The notes beneath the pieces were generated by a model, which was not told the DNA's origin, did not search any database, and was given only the letters and a program-made list of their open reading frames with translations. A DNA stretch of 64,000 nt, taken from Burkholderia pyrrocinia. Lineage in GTDB: Bacteria > Pseudomonadota > Gammaproteobacteria > Burkholderiales > Burkholderiaceae. Where the stretch lies: the NCBI RefSeq assembly GCF_018417535.1, contig NZ_CP070977.1:1116001-1180000 (forward strand), read 5' to 3'. This document shows, one piece after another, positions 27,510-36,120 of this stretch (within the stretch, counting starts at the first letter, position 1; each line of letters opens with the position of its first letter). The position numbers and the translations under genes were made by a program.

Positions 27510-28913
27510 TTGAGTTCCGCCCCCGATTCGATTCCTGCGTCGCCCATCGTACGCCCGTCGGCCTGCCCGGGGCTCGTGCGCGTCGTCGCGGCCGCCGATG
27601 GCGGACTGTGCCGGATCAAGTTGCCGGGCGGCCGGCTCGATGCCGCGCAGGCCCGCGCGATCGCCGCCGCCGCGCGTGCGTACGGCTCCGGCGCGATCGA
27701 TGCGACCAATCGGGCGAATCTCCAGCTGCGCGGCATTCGCGACGGCGCGACCGACGCGCTGACGCGCGCGTTGCTCGACGCGGGGCTCGGCCCGCGCGCC
27801 GATGCAACCGCAGACGCCGCCGCCGATGCGGCCGCGCTTGCCGCGAGCGACGACGTCCGCAATGTCATGCTCAGCCCGCTCGCCGGGCATGACCCCGCCG
27901 CGCTCGTCGACAGCCGCGCGCTCGCCATTCCGCTGCTCGACATGCTGGCGAGCGAGCCGCGCCGCGGCGAGCTGTCGCCGAAATTCTCGATCCAGCTCGA
28001 CGGCGGCGAATCGGTCGCGGCGCTCGATCATCCGCACGACATCTGGCTCGCCGCATGGCGCCGCGACGACGGCGCGGTGCGCATCGCGGCCGGGCTGGCC
28101 GGCTGCCCGCCGGTCGCGCACGACGATCCGCCTGCTTCAGTCGATGTGTCGCCCGGCCAGGCCGTCGCGCTCGTCCGCGCACTGCTGCTCGCGTTCCTCG
28201 ATCTCGCGCCGGCCGACGTCACGCGGATGCGTGCGCTGCTCGCGACGTGCGGCGAACGCGCATTGTTCGAACGCGCCCGGCACTACCTGCCCTTCCCGCT
28301 CACGGCCGATCCCGCGCTCGCCGGCTGGCGGCGCATGCGCTCCGATTCCGCACTGCGGTTCGGCGCGCGCCCGTCGCTCGATGCGCCCCGTTGCAGCGTC
28401 GGCGCGCAATTCGCGCTCGGGCGGCTCGACGCGACGCAACTGGAACGGCTCGCCGCATTGGCCGAATCGGACGGTAACGGCACGCTGTCGATGACGCCGT
28501 GGCAAGGCGTGTTCATCCACGGCGTGTCGCACGCACGCGCACCGGCCACGCTCGATGCGCTCGCGACGCTCGGCCTCGTCTGCGCGTCGTCGGACCCGCT
28601 TGCGACGATCGTCGCGTGCACCGGCAGTGCGGGCTGCGCGAAAGCGCACGCCGACACGAAACACGACGCGCTCGCGCTCGCCACGCGCATCGGCCATCCG
28701 GTCGACGTGCACCTGACCGGCTGCGAGCGCCACTGCGCGCTGCCGCATCCCGCGACGCACACGCTCGTCGCGGTTGCGCCCGCACACTACGACCTTTACC
28801 GGCGCGACGCCGCCGCGGGCCTCGGCGCCCCGCTCGCGCGCCATCTGACGATTGACCAGGCCGCGGCCCGACTGACGGGCGCGCGGCATAGCCAGGACAC
28901 CACCGATGCTTGA
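27510..28913 (+). CDS. cobG: Precorrin-3B synthase
   Basis: A 467-residue nitrite/sulfite-reductase-like monooxygenase that uses O2 to convert precorrin-3A to 3B ahead of ring contraction. The Fe-S cysteines are in ACTGSAGCAKAHADTK and TGCERHCALP near the C terminus; N-terminal ferredoxin-like motifs are GLCRIKLPGGRL and TNRANLQLRGI. The TTG at 27510 (SSAPDSIPAS follows) is favoured because the upstream reading frame overlaps the riboswitch platform. It overlaps cobH by 8 bp. Its presence marks an oxygen-dependent route. Confidence 0.93.
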   Translation: MSSAPDSIPASPIVRPSACPGLVRVVAAADGGLCRIKLPGGRLDAAQARAIAAAARAYGSGAIDATNRANLQLRGIRDGATDALTRALLDAGLGPRADATADAAADAAALAASDDVRNVMLSPLAGHDPAALVDSRALAIPLLDMLASEPRRGELSPKFSIQLDGGESVAALDHPHDIWLAAWRRDDGAVRIAAGLAGCPPVAHDDPPASVDVSPGQAVALVRALLLAFLDLAPADVTRMRALLATCGERALFERARHYLPFPLTADPALAGWRRMRSDSALRFGARPSLDAPRCSVGAQFALGRLDATQLERLAALAESDGNGTLSMTPWQGVFIHGVSHARAPATLDALATLGLVCASSDPLATIVACTGSAGCAKAHADTKHDALALATRIGHPVDVHLTGCERHCALPHPATHTLVAVAPAHYDLYRRDAAAGLGAPLARHLTIDQAAARLTGARHSQDTTDA

Positions 28914-29532
28914 CTACATTCGCGACGGGCAGGAAATCTACCGCCAGTCGTTCGCGACGATCCGCGCCGAGGCCGACCTGTCGCAGGTTCCGCCGGATCT
29001 CGAGAAACTCGCGGTGCGCGTGATCCACGCGTGCGGGATGGTCGATGTCGTCTACGACCTGCGCTTCTCGGCCGGCGCCGGCACCGCGGGCCGCACGGCA
29101 CTCGCGGCCGGCGCGCCGATCCTGTGCGACGCGAAGATGGTCGCCGAAGGCATCACGCGCGCACGGCTGCCGGCCGGCAATCCCGTGATCTGCACGCTCG
29201 GCGAGCCGGAGGTGCTCGACCTCGCGCGCCATCTCGGCAACACGCGCTCGGCCGCGGCACTCGAACTGTGGCGCCCGCATCTCGCGGGCAGCGTCGTCGT
29301 GATCGGCAATGCGCCGACCGCGCTGTTCCACCTGCTCGACATGATCGACGCCGGCGCGCCGCGCCCCGCGCTGATCCTCGGGTTCCCGGTCGGCTTCATC
29401 GGCGCGGCCGAATCGAAGGCGATGCTCGATGCCGACAGCCGCGGCGTGCCGTACGTCGCGCTGCTCGGCCGGCGCGGCGGCAGCGCGATGGCTGCCGCCG
29501 CGATCAACGCGCTCGCGACGGAGGTCGAATGA
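28906..29532 (+). CDS. cobH: Precorrin-8X methylmutase
   Basis: A 208-residue enzyme that moves the C-11 methyl to C-12 to give hydrogenobyrinate. The catalytic His lies in [19 protein letters not shown]; other family blocks are [31 protein letters not shown] and [13 protein letters not shown]. It overlaps cobG at its start and cobI at its end (4 bp, ATGA), indicating tight coupling. Confidence 0.95.
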   Translation: MLDYIRDGQEIYRQSFATIRAEADLSQVPPDLEKLAVRVIHACGMVDVVYDLRFSAGAGTAGRTALAAGAPILCDAKMVAEGITRARLPAGNPVICTLGEPEVLDLARHLGNTRSAAALELWRPHLAGSVVVIGNAPTALFHLLDMIDAGAPRPALILGFPVGFIGAAESKAMLDADSRGVPYVALLGRRGGSAMAAAAINALATEVE

Positions 29533-30263
29533 CGGCCGCGCGCGGACGCCTGTTCGGGGTCGGGGTCGGCCCCGGCGACCCTGAACTGATGACGATCAAG
29601 GCGCTGCGCGTGCTGCAGGCCGCGCCCGTGGTCGCGTATTTCGTCGCGAAGGGCAAGAAAGGCAATGCATATGGCATCGTCGAAGCGCACCTGCTCGACA
29701 CGCAGACGCAACTGCCGCTCGTCTATCCGGTAACGACCGAGGCATTGCCGCCGCCGCTTTGCTACGAGACCGTGATCGCCGATTTCTACGATACGGCCGC
29801 CGAAATCGTCGCGGCGCATCTCGACGCGGGCCGCGACGTCGCGGTGATCTGCGAAGGCGATCCGTTCTTCTACGGCTCGTACATGTATCTGCACGACCGC
29901 CTCGCACCGCGCTACGACACCGAGGTCATCCCGGGCGTGTGCGCGATGCTCGGCGGCACGGCCGTGCTCGGCCAGCCGCTCGTCTATCGCAACCAGAGCC
30001 TGTCGGTGCTGTCGGGCGTGCTGCCCGAGCACGAACTGCGCGCGCGGCTCGCGCAGGCCGACGCGGCCGTCGTGATGAAGCTCGGCCGCAATTTCGACAA
30101 GGTGCGGCGCGTGCTCGACGAACTCGGGCTCGCGAAACGCGCGCTGTACGTCGAGCGCGCGACGATGGCGAGCCAGCGCATCGTGCCGCTCGACGAAGTC
30201 GATCCGATGGCGTCGCCGTATTTCTCGCTGCTCGTCGTGCCGGGGGAAAAATGGCAAGGATGA
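29529..30263 (+). CDS. cobI: Precorrin-2 C(20)-methyltransferase
   Basis: A 244-residue SAM-dependent methylase: [20 protein letters not shown] at the N terminus, then [18 protein letters not shown] and [19 protein letters not shown], typical of CobI/CbiL. It overlaps cobH by 4 bp and precedes the cobJ fusion by overlap, so cobGHIJ form one coupled operon. Confidence 0.95.
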   Translation: MTAARGRLFGVGVGPGDPELMTIKALRVLQAAPVVAYFVAKGKKGNAYGIVEAHLLDTQTQLPLVYPVTTEALPPPLCYETVIADFYDTAAEIVAAHLDAGRDVAVICEGDPFFYGSYMYLHDRLAPRYDTEVIPGVCAMLGGTAVLGQPLVYRNQSLSVLSGVLPEHELRARLAQADAAVVMKLGRNFDKVRRVLDELGLAKRALYVERATMASQRIVPLDEVDPMASPYFSLLVVPGEKWQG

Positions 30264-31969
30264 CGACTCCGCCCGCGATCGTGATGCTCGGCGCGGGCGC
30301 GCTCGACACCGCGCGGCGGATCCAGGCGCGCTACCCGGGCGCCCGCGTGCACGGGCTCGCGTCGCGCGTCGACGCCGACGTGCCGTTCGACGAACTCGGC
30401 GCGCACCTGCGCGAACTCTATGCGCGAGGCTTGCCGATCGTCGCGCTGTGCGCCGCCGGCATCGTGATTCGTTGCCTCGCGCCCGCATTGGCCGACAAGG
30501 GCGTCGAGCCGCCCGTGCTCGCGGTCGCGGAGGACGGCTCGGCCGTCGTGCCGCTGCTCGGCGGGCTGACGGGCGTCAACGTGATCGCGCGCGAACTGGC
30601 CGAATGGCTCGGCGTCGCGCCGGCGATCACGACGAGCGGAGAACTGCGCTTCGGCGCATGCGTGCTCAATCCGCCCGAAGGCTATGCACTCGCCGATCTC
30701 GCACAGGGCAAGCGGTTCGTGTCCGACCTGCTCGCGGGCGCGTCGACACGCATCGACGGCGCGGCGCCGTGGCTCGACGATGTCGCGCTGCCGCGCGACG
30801 ACGCGGCTGCGCATGCGATCCGCGTGACGCCCGAAGCATGGCGCGGCACGCAAGACGAACTCGTGATCCATCCGCGCAGCGTGATGGTCGGCGTCGATGC
30901 GCATGCCGTGCACGCGGACGAAGCGCTCGCCGCGCGCATCGAAGCCGCGCTCGACGCACAAGGCCTCGCGCGGCTGGCGCTCGCGGCCATCGTCGCGCCG
31001 GCATCGGCGATCGGCGAAGCCGCGCTGGAAGAAGCGGCGCAAACGCTCGACGTGCCGCTGCGCTTCGTCGATGTCGACGGTGACGCGCAAGCCGATGCGG
31101 CCACGCTGCTCGGCCGTGCATTGCGCGTCGCACACACGCTGCGCGCAGCGTCGAACGGGCTCGCGTGCGCGGTCGCGTCGCAGCCGGTCGATCCCGCCAC
31201 GCTCGGCCGTGCGCGCGGCCGCCTGACCGTGCTCGGCCTCGGCCCGGGCGGCGCCGCGTGGCTCACGCCGGCCGCGCGCGCTGCGCTCGCGGAGGCGACC
31301 GACATCCTCGGCTACACGACCTACGTGAACATGGCCGGCCCTTTTCGCGACAACCAGCGCGTGCACGGCACCGACAATCGCGAGGAGATGCAGCGCGCGC
31401 GCCATGCGTTCGAGCTCGCGGCCGAAGGCCGGCGCGTCGCGGTCGTGTCGTCGGGCGACCCCGGCGTGTTCGCGATGGCCGCGGCCGTGCTCGAAGCGCT
31501 CGACGAAGCGCGCGACCCGCAATGGGCGAAAGTCGACCTGCGCGTGGAACCCGGCGTATCGGCGTCGCTCGCGACGGCCGCGCAAGCTGGCGCACCGCTT
31601 GGCCACGACTTCTGCGCGATCTCGCTGTCCGACAACCTGAAGCCGTGGGACGTGATCGAGACGCGCCTGCGGCATGCGGCGCAAGCTGATCTCGTGATGG
31701 CGTTCTACAACCCGATCTCGCGTGCGCGGCCGTGGCAGCTCGACCGCGCGCTCGATGTCGTGCGCGCGCACCGTGCCGCCGATACGGTGGTCGTGCTCGG
31801 CCGCGACATCGGCCGGCCGGGCGCGACGCTCGCGACGACGACGCTCGGCGCGCTGCGCAGCGATCAGGTCGACATGCGCACGATGGTGATCGTCGGCTCG
31901 TCGACCACACGGCGTTTCGCGATCGACGGCGGACGCGAGTGGGTCTATACGCCGCGCTGGTATCGCTGA
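30251..31969 (+). CDS. cobJ: CbiG-CobJ fusion: cobalt-precorrin-5A hydrolase-like domain plus precorrin-3B C(17)-methyltransferase
   Basis: A 572-residue fusion. Residues about 10-210 are CbiG-like ([38 protein letters not shown]). A degenerate CbiG C-domain follows ([20 protein letters not shown]). From about residue 320 a full CobJ/CbiH methylase carries [38 protein letters not shown] and [19 protein letters not shown]. CobJ methylates C-17 and contracts the ring; CbiG opens the delta-lactone in the anaerobic route. The ATG at 30251 has GGGGGA before it; an ATG at 30260 overlapping the cobI stop by ATGA is an equal alternative. Confidence 0.9.
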   Translation: MARMTTPPAIVMLGAGALDTARRIQARYPGARVHGLASRVDADVPFDELGAHLRELYARGLPIVALCAAGIVIRCLAPALADKGVEPPVLAVAEDGSAVVPLLGGLTGVNVIARELAEWLGVAPAITTSGELRFGACVLNPPEGYALADLAQGKRFVSDLLAGASTRIDGAAPWLDDVALPRDDAAAHAIRVTPEAWRGTQDELVIHPRSVMVGVDAHAVHADEALAARIEAALDAQGLARLALAAIVAPASAIGEAALEEAAQTLDVPLRFVDVDGDAQADAATLLGRALRVAHTLRAASNGLACAVASQPVDPATLGRARGRLTVLGLGPGGAAWLTPAARAALAEATDILGYTTYVNMAGPFRDNQRVHGTDNREEMQRARHAFELAAEGRRVAVVSSGDPGVFAMAAAVLEALDEARDPQWAKVDLRVEPGVSASLATAAQAGAPLGHDFCAISLSDNLKPWDVIETRLRHAAQADLVMAFYNPISRARPWQLDRALDVVRAHRAADTVVVLGRDIGRPGATLATTTLGALRSDQVDMRTMVIVGSSTTRRFAIDGGREWVYTPRWYR

Positions 31970-31975
31970 ACGCGG

Positions 31976-32323
31976 TTAGCGCGTAAACCGGGCGCCGCAC
32001 ACGTCGGCGTGCCCGGTGCCGGCCTCACTGCCGGTTCGCCAGAACCGGTACACGAGCACGCCGACGATGGCCTGCGCAACGACGACGAACGCGACGCAGC
32101 CGGCCCATCCCCACCGATGCCAGCCGGGTACCGGCAGGATCGACCCGAGACTGCTGCCGAAGTCATGGCAGGACAGGTAGATGCCGCTCGCCGGCACGCG
32201 TGCCGTCGAGCAGATCGTGTCGTGGCGCGAGCCGTTTGCGTCGGCGTGCGTCGAGCGCTTCGTCGCACGGGCACGCTCGCTGGTGCAACCTGCATTGGCA
32301 TAAGCGACATAAGCGACGCGCAT
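31976..32323 (-). CDS. Possible small membrane protein
   Basis: A 115-residue ORF with one strong hydrophobic span near its C-terminal end (WAGCVAFVVVAQAIVGVLVY), preceded by a polar Cys-containing stretch. It is convergent with cobJ, 6 bp from its stop. A 7-bp hairpin (ACCGGGC at 31987-31993, GCCCGGT at 32011-32017) lies inside its 3' end and could instead be the cob operon terminator. Start codon choice is uncertain (ATG at 32323 or 32383). It may not be real. Confidence 0.35.
   Translation of the reverse strand: MRVAYVAYANAGCTSERARATKRSTHADANGSRHDTICSTARVPASGIYLSCHDFGSSLGSILPVPGWHRWGWAGCVAFVVVAQAIVGVLVYRFWRTGSEAGTGHADVCGARFTR
31987..32017 (+). terminator. Hairpin after cobJ
   Basis: ACCGGGC / GCCCGGT 7-bp stem with further pairing inside (GCCG / CGGC), 18 bp after the cobJ stop. 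No T-run follows. It would end the cobGHIJ transcript. Confidence 0.4.
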
Positions 32324-32561
32324 CGAGCTTCGCGCGATCGGCACGATCGATCGGGAAAATCGCCCGCCCGATGCATTGCGCAACGGTGTCGAATCGGCAA
32401 GATCGTTTCGTATCGGAAATCAAATAACAAAAAGAACTCCTGACTATTCACTATTCGACGCGAATCCTCCAAGATGGGCACGCCGCCGGCCAGGCATGCC
32501 CGGTCGTCCGCCCGGCGGCGATACGCGGGCCAGCGTATCCCTCTTCCACTTGGAGAACAGA

Positions 32562-33917
32562 ATGAACAACAATGTGTTGCCGCGTTTCATCCCGCGCGCG
32601 CTTGCCGCGGGCTGTCTGCTCGCCGCCGCGAGCGTGTCCCAGGGCGCCGGCGTCTATGCGCCGTTTGTCGACGTGACGCTCTATCCGACGCCGCTCGTCG
32701 ACCAGATCGGCGTCCGGCAAGGCATCCAGCAGTTCACGCTCGCGTTCGTGGTGGCGGGCAACGGCTGCGCGCCGTCGTGGGGCGGCGTGCAGCCGATCGG
32801 CAACGGCGCGAGCGGCGGCCTGCTCACCGCGCTGTCGACGTCGATCGCGAGCTATCGCGCGAAAGGCGGCGAAGTCGCCGTGTCGTTCGGCGGCGCGAAC
32901 GGCACGCCGCTGATGCAGGCCTGCTCGACGGTTCCCGCGTTGAAGAGCGCCTACCAGACGGTGATCGACACGTACGGCCTCACGCATGTCGATTTCGACA
33001 TCGAAGGCGCGTCGCAGCAGGACACCGCCGCGGTCGCGCGCAACTTCCAGGCCGTCGCGCAACTGCAGGCCGACTATGCGGCGAAGGGCAAGCCGCTGCA
33101 CGTCACGCTGACGCTGCCGACGATGCCGACCGGGCTCACGCAGGACGGCTTGAACGTCGTCAACGCGGCGATCGCGAACAACGCGGCATTCGACGCGGTG
33201 AACCTGATGACGATGGACTACGGCCCCGCGAACATCGACATGGGCGCGGCCGCGATCAGCGCCGCGCAGGCGCTGTACGCGCAGCTCGACACGGCGTTCA
33301 AGTCGGCCGGCCAGCCGAAGACCGGCGCGCAGCTGTGGCAGATGGTCGGCGTCACGCCGATGATCGGCGTGAACGACGTGCAGGGCGAGACCTTCACGCT
33401 CGCGAACGCGCAAAGCGTGCTGAACGCGGCGGTCAACAACGGCTACGGGTTCTTCGGCAACTGGTCGGTCGGCCGCGACCAGCCGTGCCCGAACAACGGC
33501 GCGTATGCATCGCCGACCTGCTCGGGCGTCGCACAGCAGCCGTACGCATTCGCGGCGATCTTCAAGGCACTCGACGGCAAGTGGGGCACGGGCGTCACGC
33601 AGGATCCGAACTACGGCGGCGGCTCGGACGGCGGTACGCCGCAGCCGGGCGCGCCCTGGGCGGCCGGCCAGGTCTATACGGCCGGTGCGACGGTTACCTA
33701 CCAGGGCACCACGTATCAGGCGCAATGGTGGACGCAGGGCGACGTGCCCGGCCAGGCGGCCGTATGGAAGCCGGTCGGCGGCGGCTCGCCCGTGTGGTCG
33801 GCCACGACCGCCTACCAGGGCGGCACGTGCGTGATGTACCAGGGCGCGAAGTACTGCGCGAAATGGTGGACGCAGGGCGACAACCCGAGTGCCGGCGGCG
33901 TGTGGGTGAAGTCGTGA
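32562..33917 (+). CDS. Secreted GH18 chitinase with two C-terminal chitin-binding modules
   Basis: A 451-residue exported chitinase. After a signal peptide (cut near VSQGA) comes a GH18 TIM barrel with the catalytic motif THVDFDIEG (Glu is the acid/base) and the SFGG motif VAVSFGGANGTP. A Gly-rich linker leads to two CBM5/12-type modules, each with a YxAQWWTQGD or YCAKWWTQGD core. GGAG lies before the ATG at 32562. Such chitinases act outside the cell after Sec and usually type II export. It splits the two halves of the B12 locus and has no visible functional link to it. Confidence 0.93.
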   Translation: MNNNVLPRFIPRALAAGCLLAAASVSQGAGVYAPFVDVTLYPTPLVDQIGVRQGIQQFTLAFVVAGNGCAPSWGGVQPIGNGASGGLLTALSTSIASYRAKGGEVAVSFGGANGTPLMQACSTVPALKSAYQTVIDTYGLTHVDFDIEGASQQDTAAVARNFQAVAQLQADYAAKGKPLHVTLTLPTMPTGLTQDGLNVVNAAIANNAAFDAVNLMTMDYGPANIDMGAAAISAAQALYAQLDTAFKSAGQPKTGAQLWQMVGVTPMIGVNDVQGETFTLANAQSVLNAAVNNGYGFFGNWSVGRDQPCPNNGAYASPTCSGVAQQPYAFAAIFKALDGKWGTGVTQDPNYGGGSDGGTPQPGAPWAAGQVYTAGATVTYQGTTYQAQWWTQGDVPGQAAVWKPVGGGSPVWSATTAYQGGTCVMYQGAKYCAKWWTQGDNPSAGGVWVKS

Positions 33918-33946
33918 CGGCGCAACGCACCGGCGCATGACGCACG

Positions 33947-33994
33947 GCGGGCCGTTTCCGGCGCGGCAGGATCGAACGCCGGCGAACGGCCCGC
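33947..33994. terminator. Bidirectional terminator between chitinase and IclR genes
   Basis: Strong hairpin with 10-bp outer stem (GCGGGCCGTT / AACGGCCCGC) and an inner GGCG / CGCC stem, centrally placed between two convergent genes. Confidence 0.65.
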
Positions 33995-34029
33995 GATGCA
34001 GGCCCGCTGCCGGCCGTCGTGCCGTTGCC

Positions 34030-34773
34030 CTACCCGCGCGCGTGCTCGGCCAGCAGCCGCGCCTTCGCGTCGACGAGCAGCGCCGCATGCGTGTCGCGAT
34101 GCTGGCGGATCCGCTCGGTCGGCCCGACAACCGACAGCCCGTACCAGTCGCCGTCGAGTATCAGCGCGACCGCGATCGCCGACAGCTCGGGCGCGCTTTC
34201 GCCGAAGTTCTCGGCCCAGCCGAGTTCGCGAAACCGCGCGGTTTGCGCGACGAGCGCCGGCAGGTCCGCCACCGTCGCGTCGGTGAAGCGCTCGAACGGC
34301 AACTGCGCGCCGAGCGCCTGCTGCGCAGCGCCGGCGAGTTCCGCGAAGATCGCCTTGCCGATCGAATTCGCGTGCAGCGGGCGCAGTTCGCCTGGCTGGC
34401 GCGTATAGCGGATCGCCTGCTCGGACTCGACGACGTCGAGGTAGGTCACCGACAGGCCCTGGATCTTGCCGAGCACGGCCGTCTCCCGGCTCGCGTCGCG
34501 CAGCGCGACGAGATGCGGATGCACGATGTCGACGACGGGATCGGTCGCATCGATCGCGGCGGCGATCGTCTGCAGGCGTCGCGTCGGGTAGTAACCGCCG
34601 CGCTTGCGCACTTCGTACAGGTAGCCGCGGCTCACGAGCGTGCGCGCCATCGCAAGGCAGCTCGACGCCGGCACGTTGAGCAGGCGTGCGAGTTCGGTAA
34701 GCGGCAGCGGCCGCCGTTCGGCGGCGAACAGCTCGAACAGGTCGAGCGTGCGGGCAACGAGTTTGACGTCCAT
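34030..34773 (-). CDS. IclR-family transcriptional regulator
   Basis: A 247-residue regulator: N-terminal winged helix (RTLDLFELFAAERRPLPLTE, NVPASSCLAMARTLVSRGYL) and a C-terminal effector domain (GKIQGLSVTYLDVVES, HANSIGKAIFAELAG, AIAVALILDGDWYGLSVVGP). It is the last gene of a CoA-transferase/CitMHS/acyl-CoA dehydrogenase run, 53 bp after the dehydrogenase, and is the likely regulator of that run, perhaps through the palindrome at 38804. Confidence 0.9.
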   Translation of the reverse strand: MDVKLVARTLDLFELFAAERRPLPLTELARLLNVPASSCLAMARTLVSRGYLYEVRKRGGYYPTRRLQTIAAAIDATDPVVDIVHPHLVALRDASRETAVLGKIQGLSVTYLDVVESEQAIRYTRQPGELRPLHANSIGKAIFAELAGAAQQALGAQLPFERFTDATVADLPALVAQTARFRELGWAENFGESAPELSAIAVALILDGDWYGLSVVGPTERIRQHRDTHAALLVDAKARLLAEHARG

Positions 34774-34826
34774 GACGAGTGCTTGAATCGGAACGGGAAA
34801 CCGCGCGCCGGGCGGGCCGCCGCGCG

Positions 34827-35993
34827 TCAGTACGACTTCGGCAGCCCGAGCACCTTCTCCGCGATGTAGCACAGGATCAGTTGCGGACTCACGGGCGCGA
34901 GCCTCGGAATCATACACTCGCGCAGGTAGCGCTCGACATGGTATTCCTTCGCGTACCCCATCCCGCCGTGCGTCGCGACCGCCGTCTGGCACGCCTGGAA
35001 CGCGGCTTCCGCGCCGAGGTATTTCGCCGCATTCGCCTCCGCGCCGCACGACTGGCCCGCGTCGTAGCGCGTCGCGGCCTTCATCACCATCAGCCACGCG
35101 GCCTCGAGCTGCATCCACGCCTGTGCGAGCGGATGCTGGATCGACTGGTTCTGCCCGATCGGCCGGCCGAACACGACGCGCTCGTTCGCATACTGCGTCG
35201 CGCGGCGCAGCGCCGCCTGCCCGAGCCCGATCGCCTCCGCGGCGATCAGGATCCGCTCGGGGTTCAGCCCGTGCAGCAGATAGCGGAAGCCGTCGCCTTC
35301 GTTGCCGATCAGGTCGTCGCGCGAGACGCGCAGGTTGTCGATGAACAACATGTTCGAATCGACGGCCTTGCGGCCCATCTTCTCGATCTCGCGCACCTCG
35401 ATGCACGAACGGTCGAGGTCGGTATAGAACAGGCTCAGCCCGTCGGTCGGTTTCGTGACCTGGTCGAGCGGCGTCGTACGCGCGATGATCAGCATCTTGT
35501 TCGCGACCTGCGCAGTCGAGATCCAGATCTTGCGCCCGCTCAGCACGTAGTGATCGCCGTCGCGGCGCGCCTGCGTGGTCAGGTGCGTGGTGTCGAGGCC
35601 CGCGTCGGGTTCCGTCACCGCGAAGCACGCCTTGTCGCGCCCGGCGATCAGCGGCGGCAGGAAGCGCGCCTTCTGTGCGTCGTTGCCGAACACCTGCACC
35701 GGGTTCAGCCCGAAGATGTTCATGTGGACGGCCGATGCGCCGGACAGGCCGGCGCCCGACGCGCTGATCGTGCGCATCATCAGCGCGGCCTCGGTCATCC
35801 CGAGCCCGGCGCCGCCGTGGGCCGGGTCCATCGCGATGCCGAGCCAGCCAGCCTCGGCGAGCGCCGCGTGGAAATCGGCCGGAAACCCGCCCGCGCGATC
35901 GCGTTCGAGCCAGTAGTCGTCGCCGAAGCGCTCGCAGATTTTCTCGATCGCGCTTTCGATCGCGCGCTGGTCGTCGGTCAGGTCGAACTGCAT
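34827..35993 (-). CDS. Acyl-CoA dehydrogenase
   Basis: A 388-residue FAD-dependent dehydrogenase. Family motifs: FAVTEPDAGLDTT (FAD/substrate binding), YVLSGRKIWISTAQ, RVVFGRPIGQNQSIQHPLA and THGGMGYAKEYHVERYLREC near the C terminus. GGAG precedes the ATG at 35993. Flanked by a CaiB-type CoA-transferase and a CitMHS carboxylate carrier, it probably oxidises the CoA ester made by the transferase. The acyl chain is not determined. Confidence 0.92.
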   Translation of the reverse strand: MQFDLTDDQRAIESAIEKICERFGDDYWLERDRAGGFPADFHAALAEAGWLGIAMDPAHGGAGLGMTEAALMMRTISASGAGLSGASAVHMNIFGLNPVQVFGNDAQKARFLPPLIAGRDKACFAVTEPDAGLDTTHLTTQARRDGDHYVLSGRKIWISTAQVANKMLIIARTTPLDQVTKPTDGLSLFYTDLDRSCIEVREIEKMGRKAVDSNMLFIDNLRVSRDDLIGNEGDGFRYLLHGLNPERILIAAEAIGLGQAALRRATQYANERVVFGRPIGQNQSIQHPLAQAWMQLEAAWLMVMKAATRYDAGQSCGAEANAAKYLGAEAAFQACQTAVATHGGMGYAKEYHVERYLRECMIPRLAPVSPQLILCYIAEKVLGLPKSY

Positions 35994-36054
35994 GGACTGC
36001 TCTCCCGGAAAAGGTGAACGGTCGCGCCGTTCTCAAGAAAACGCCGGGCCGCCC

Positions 36055-36085
36055 CAAGGGTTCCGTCCCGAAGGAAGTCCCCTCG
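36055..36085. repeat. Intergenic hairpin/repeat resembling the one at 17692
   Basis: CCCGAAGGAAGTCCCCTCGG in the 127-bp gap between the CitMHS and acyl-CoA dehydrogenase genes shares the core AAGGAAGTC-n-CCT-n-CGGGG with the sequence near 17692-17716. It may be a dispersed small repeat. Confidence 0.35.
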
Positions 36086-36120
36086 GGGGGCATGGCGCGA
36101 AGTGACGGGGCTGCGGACGC

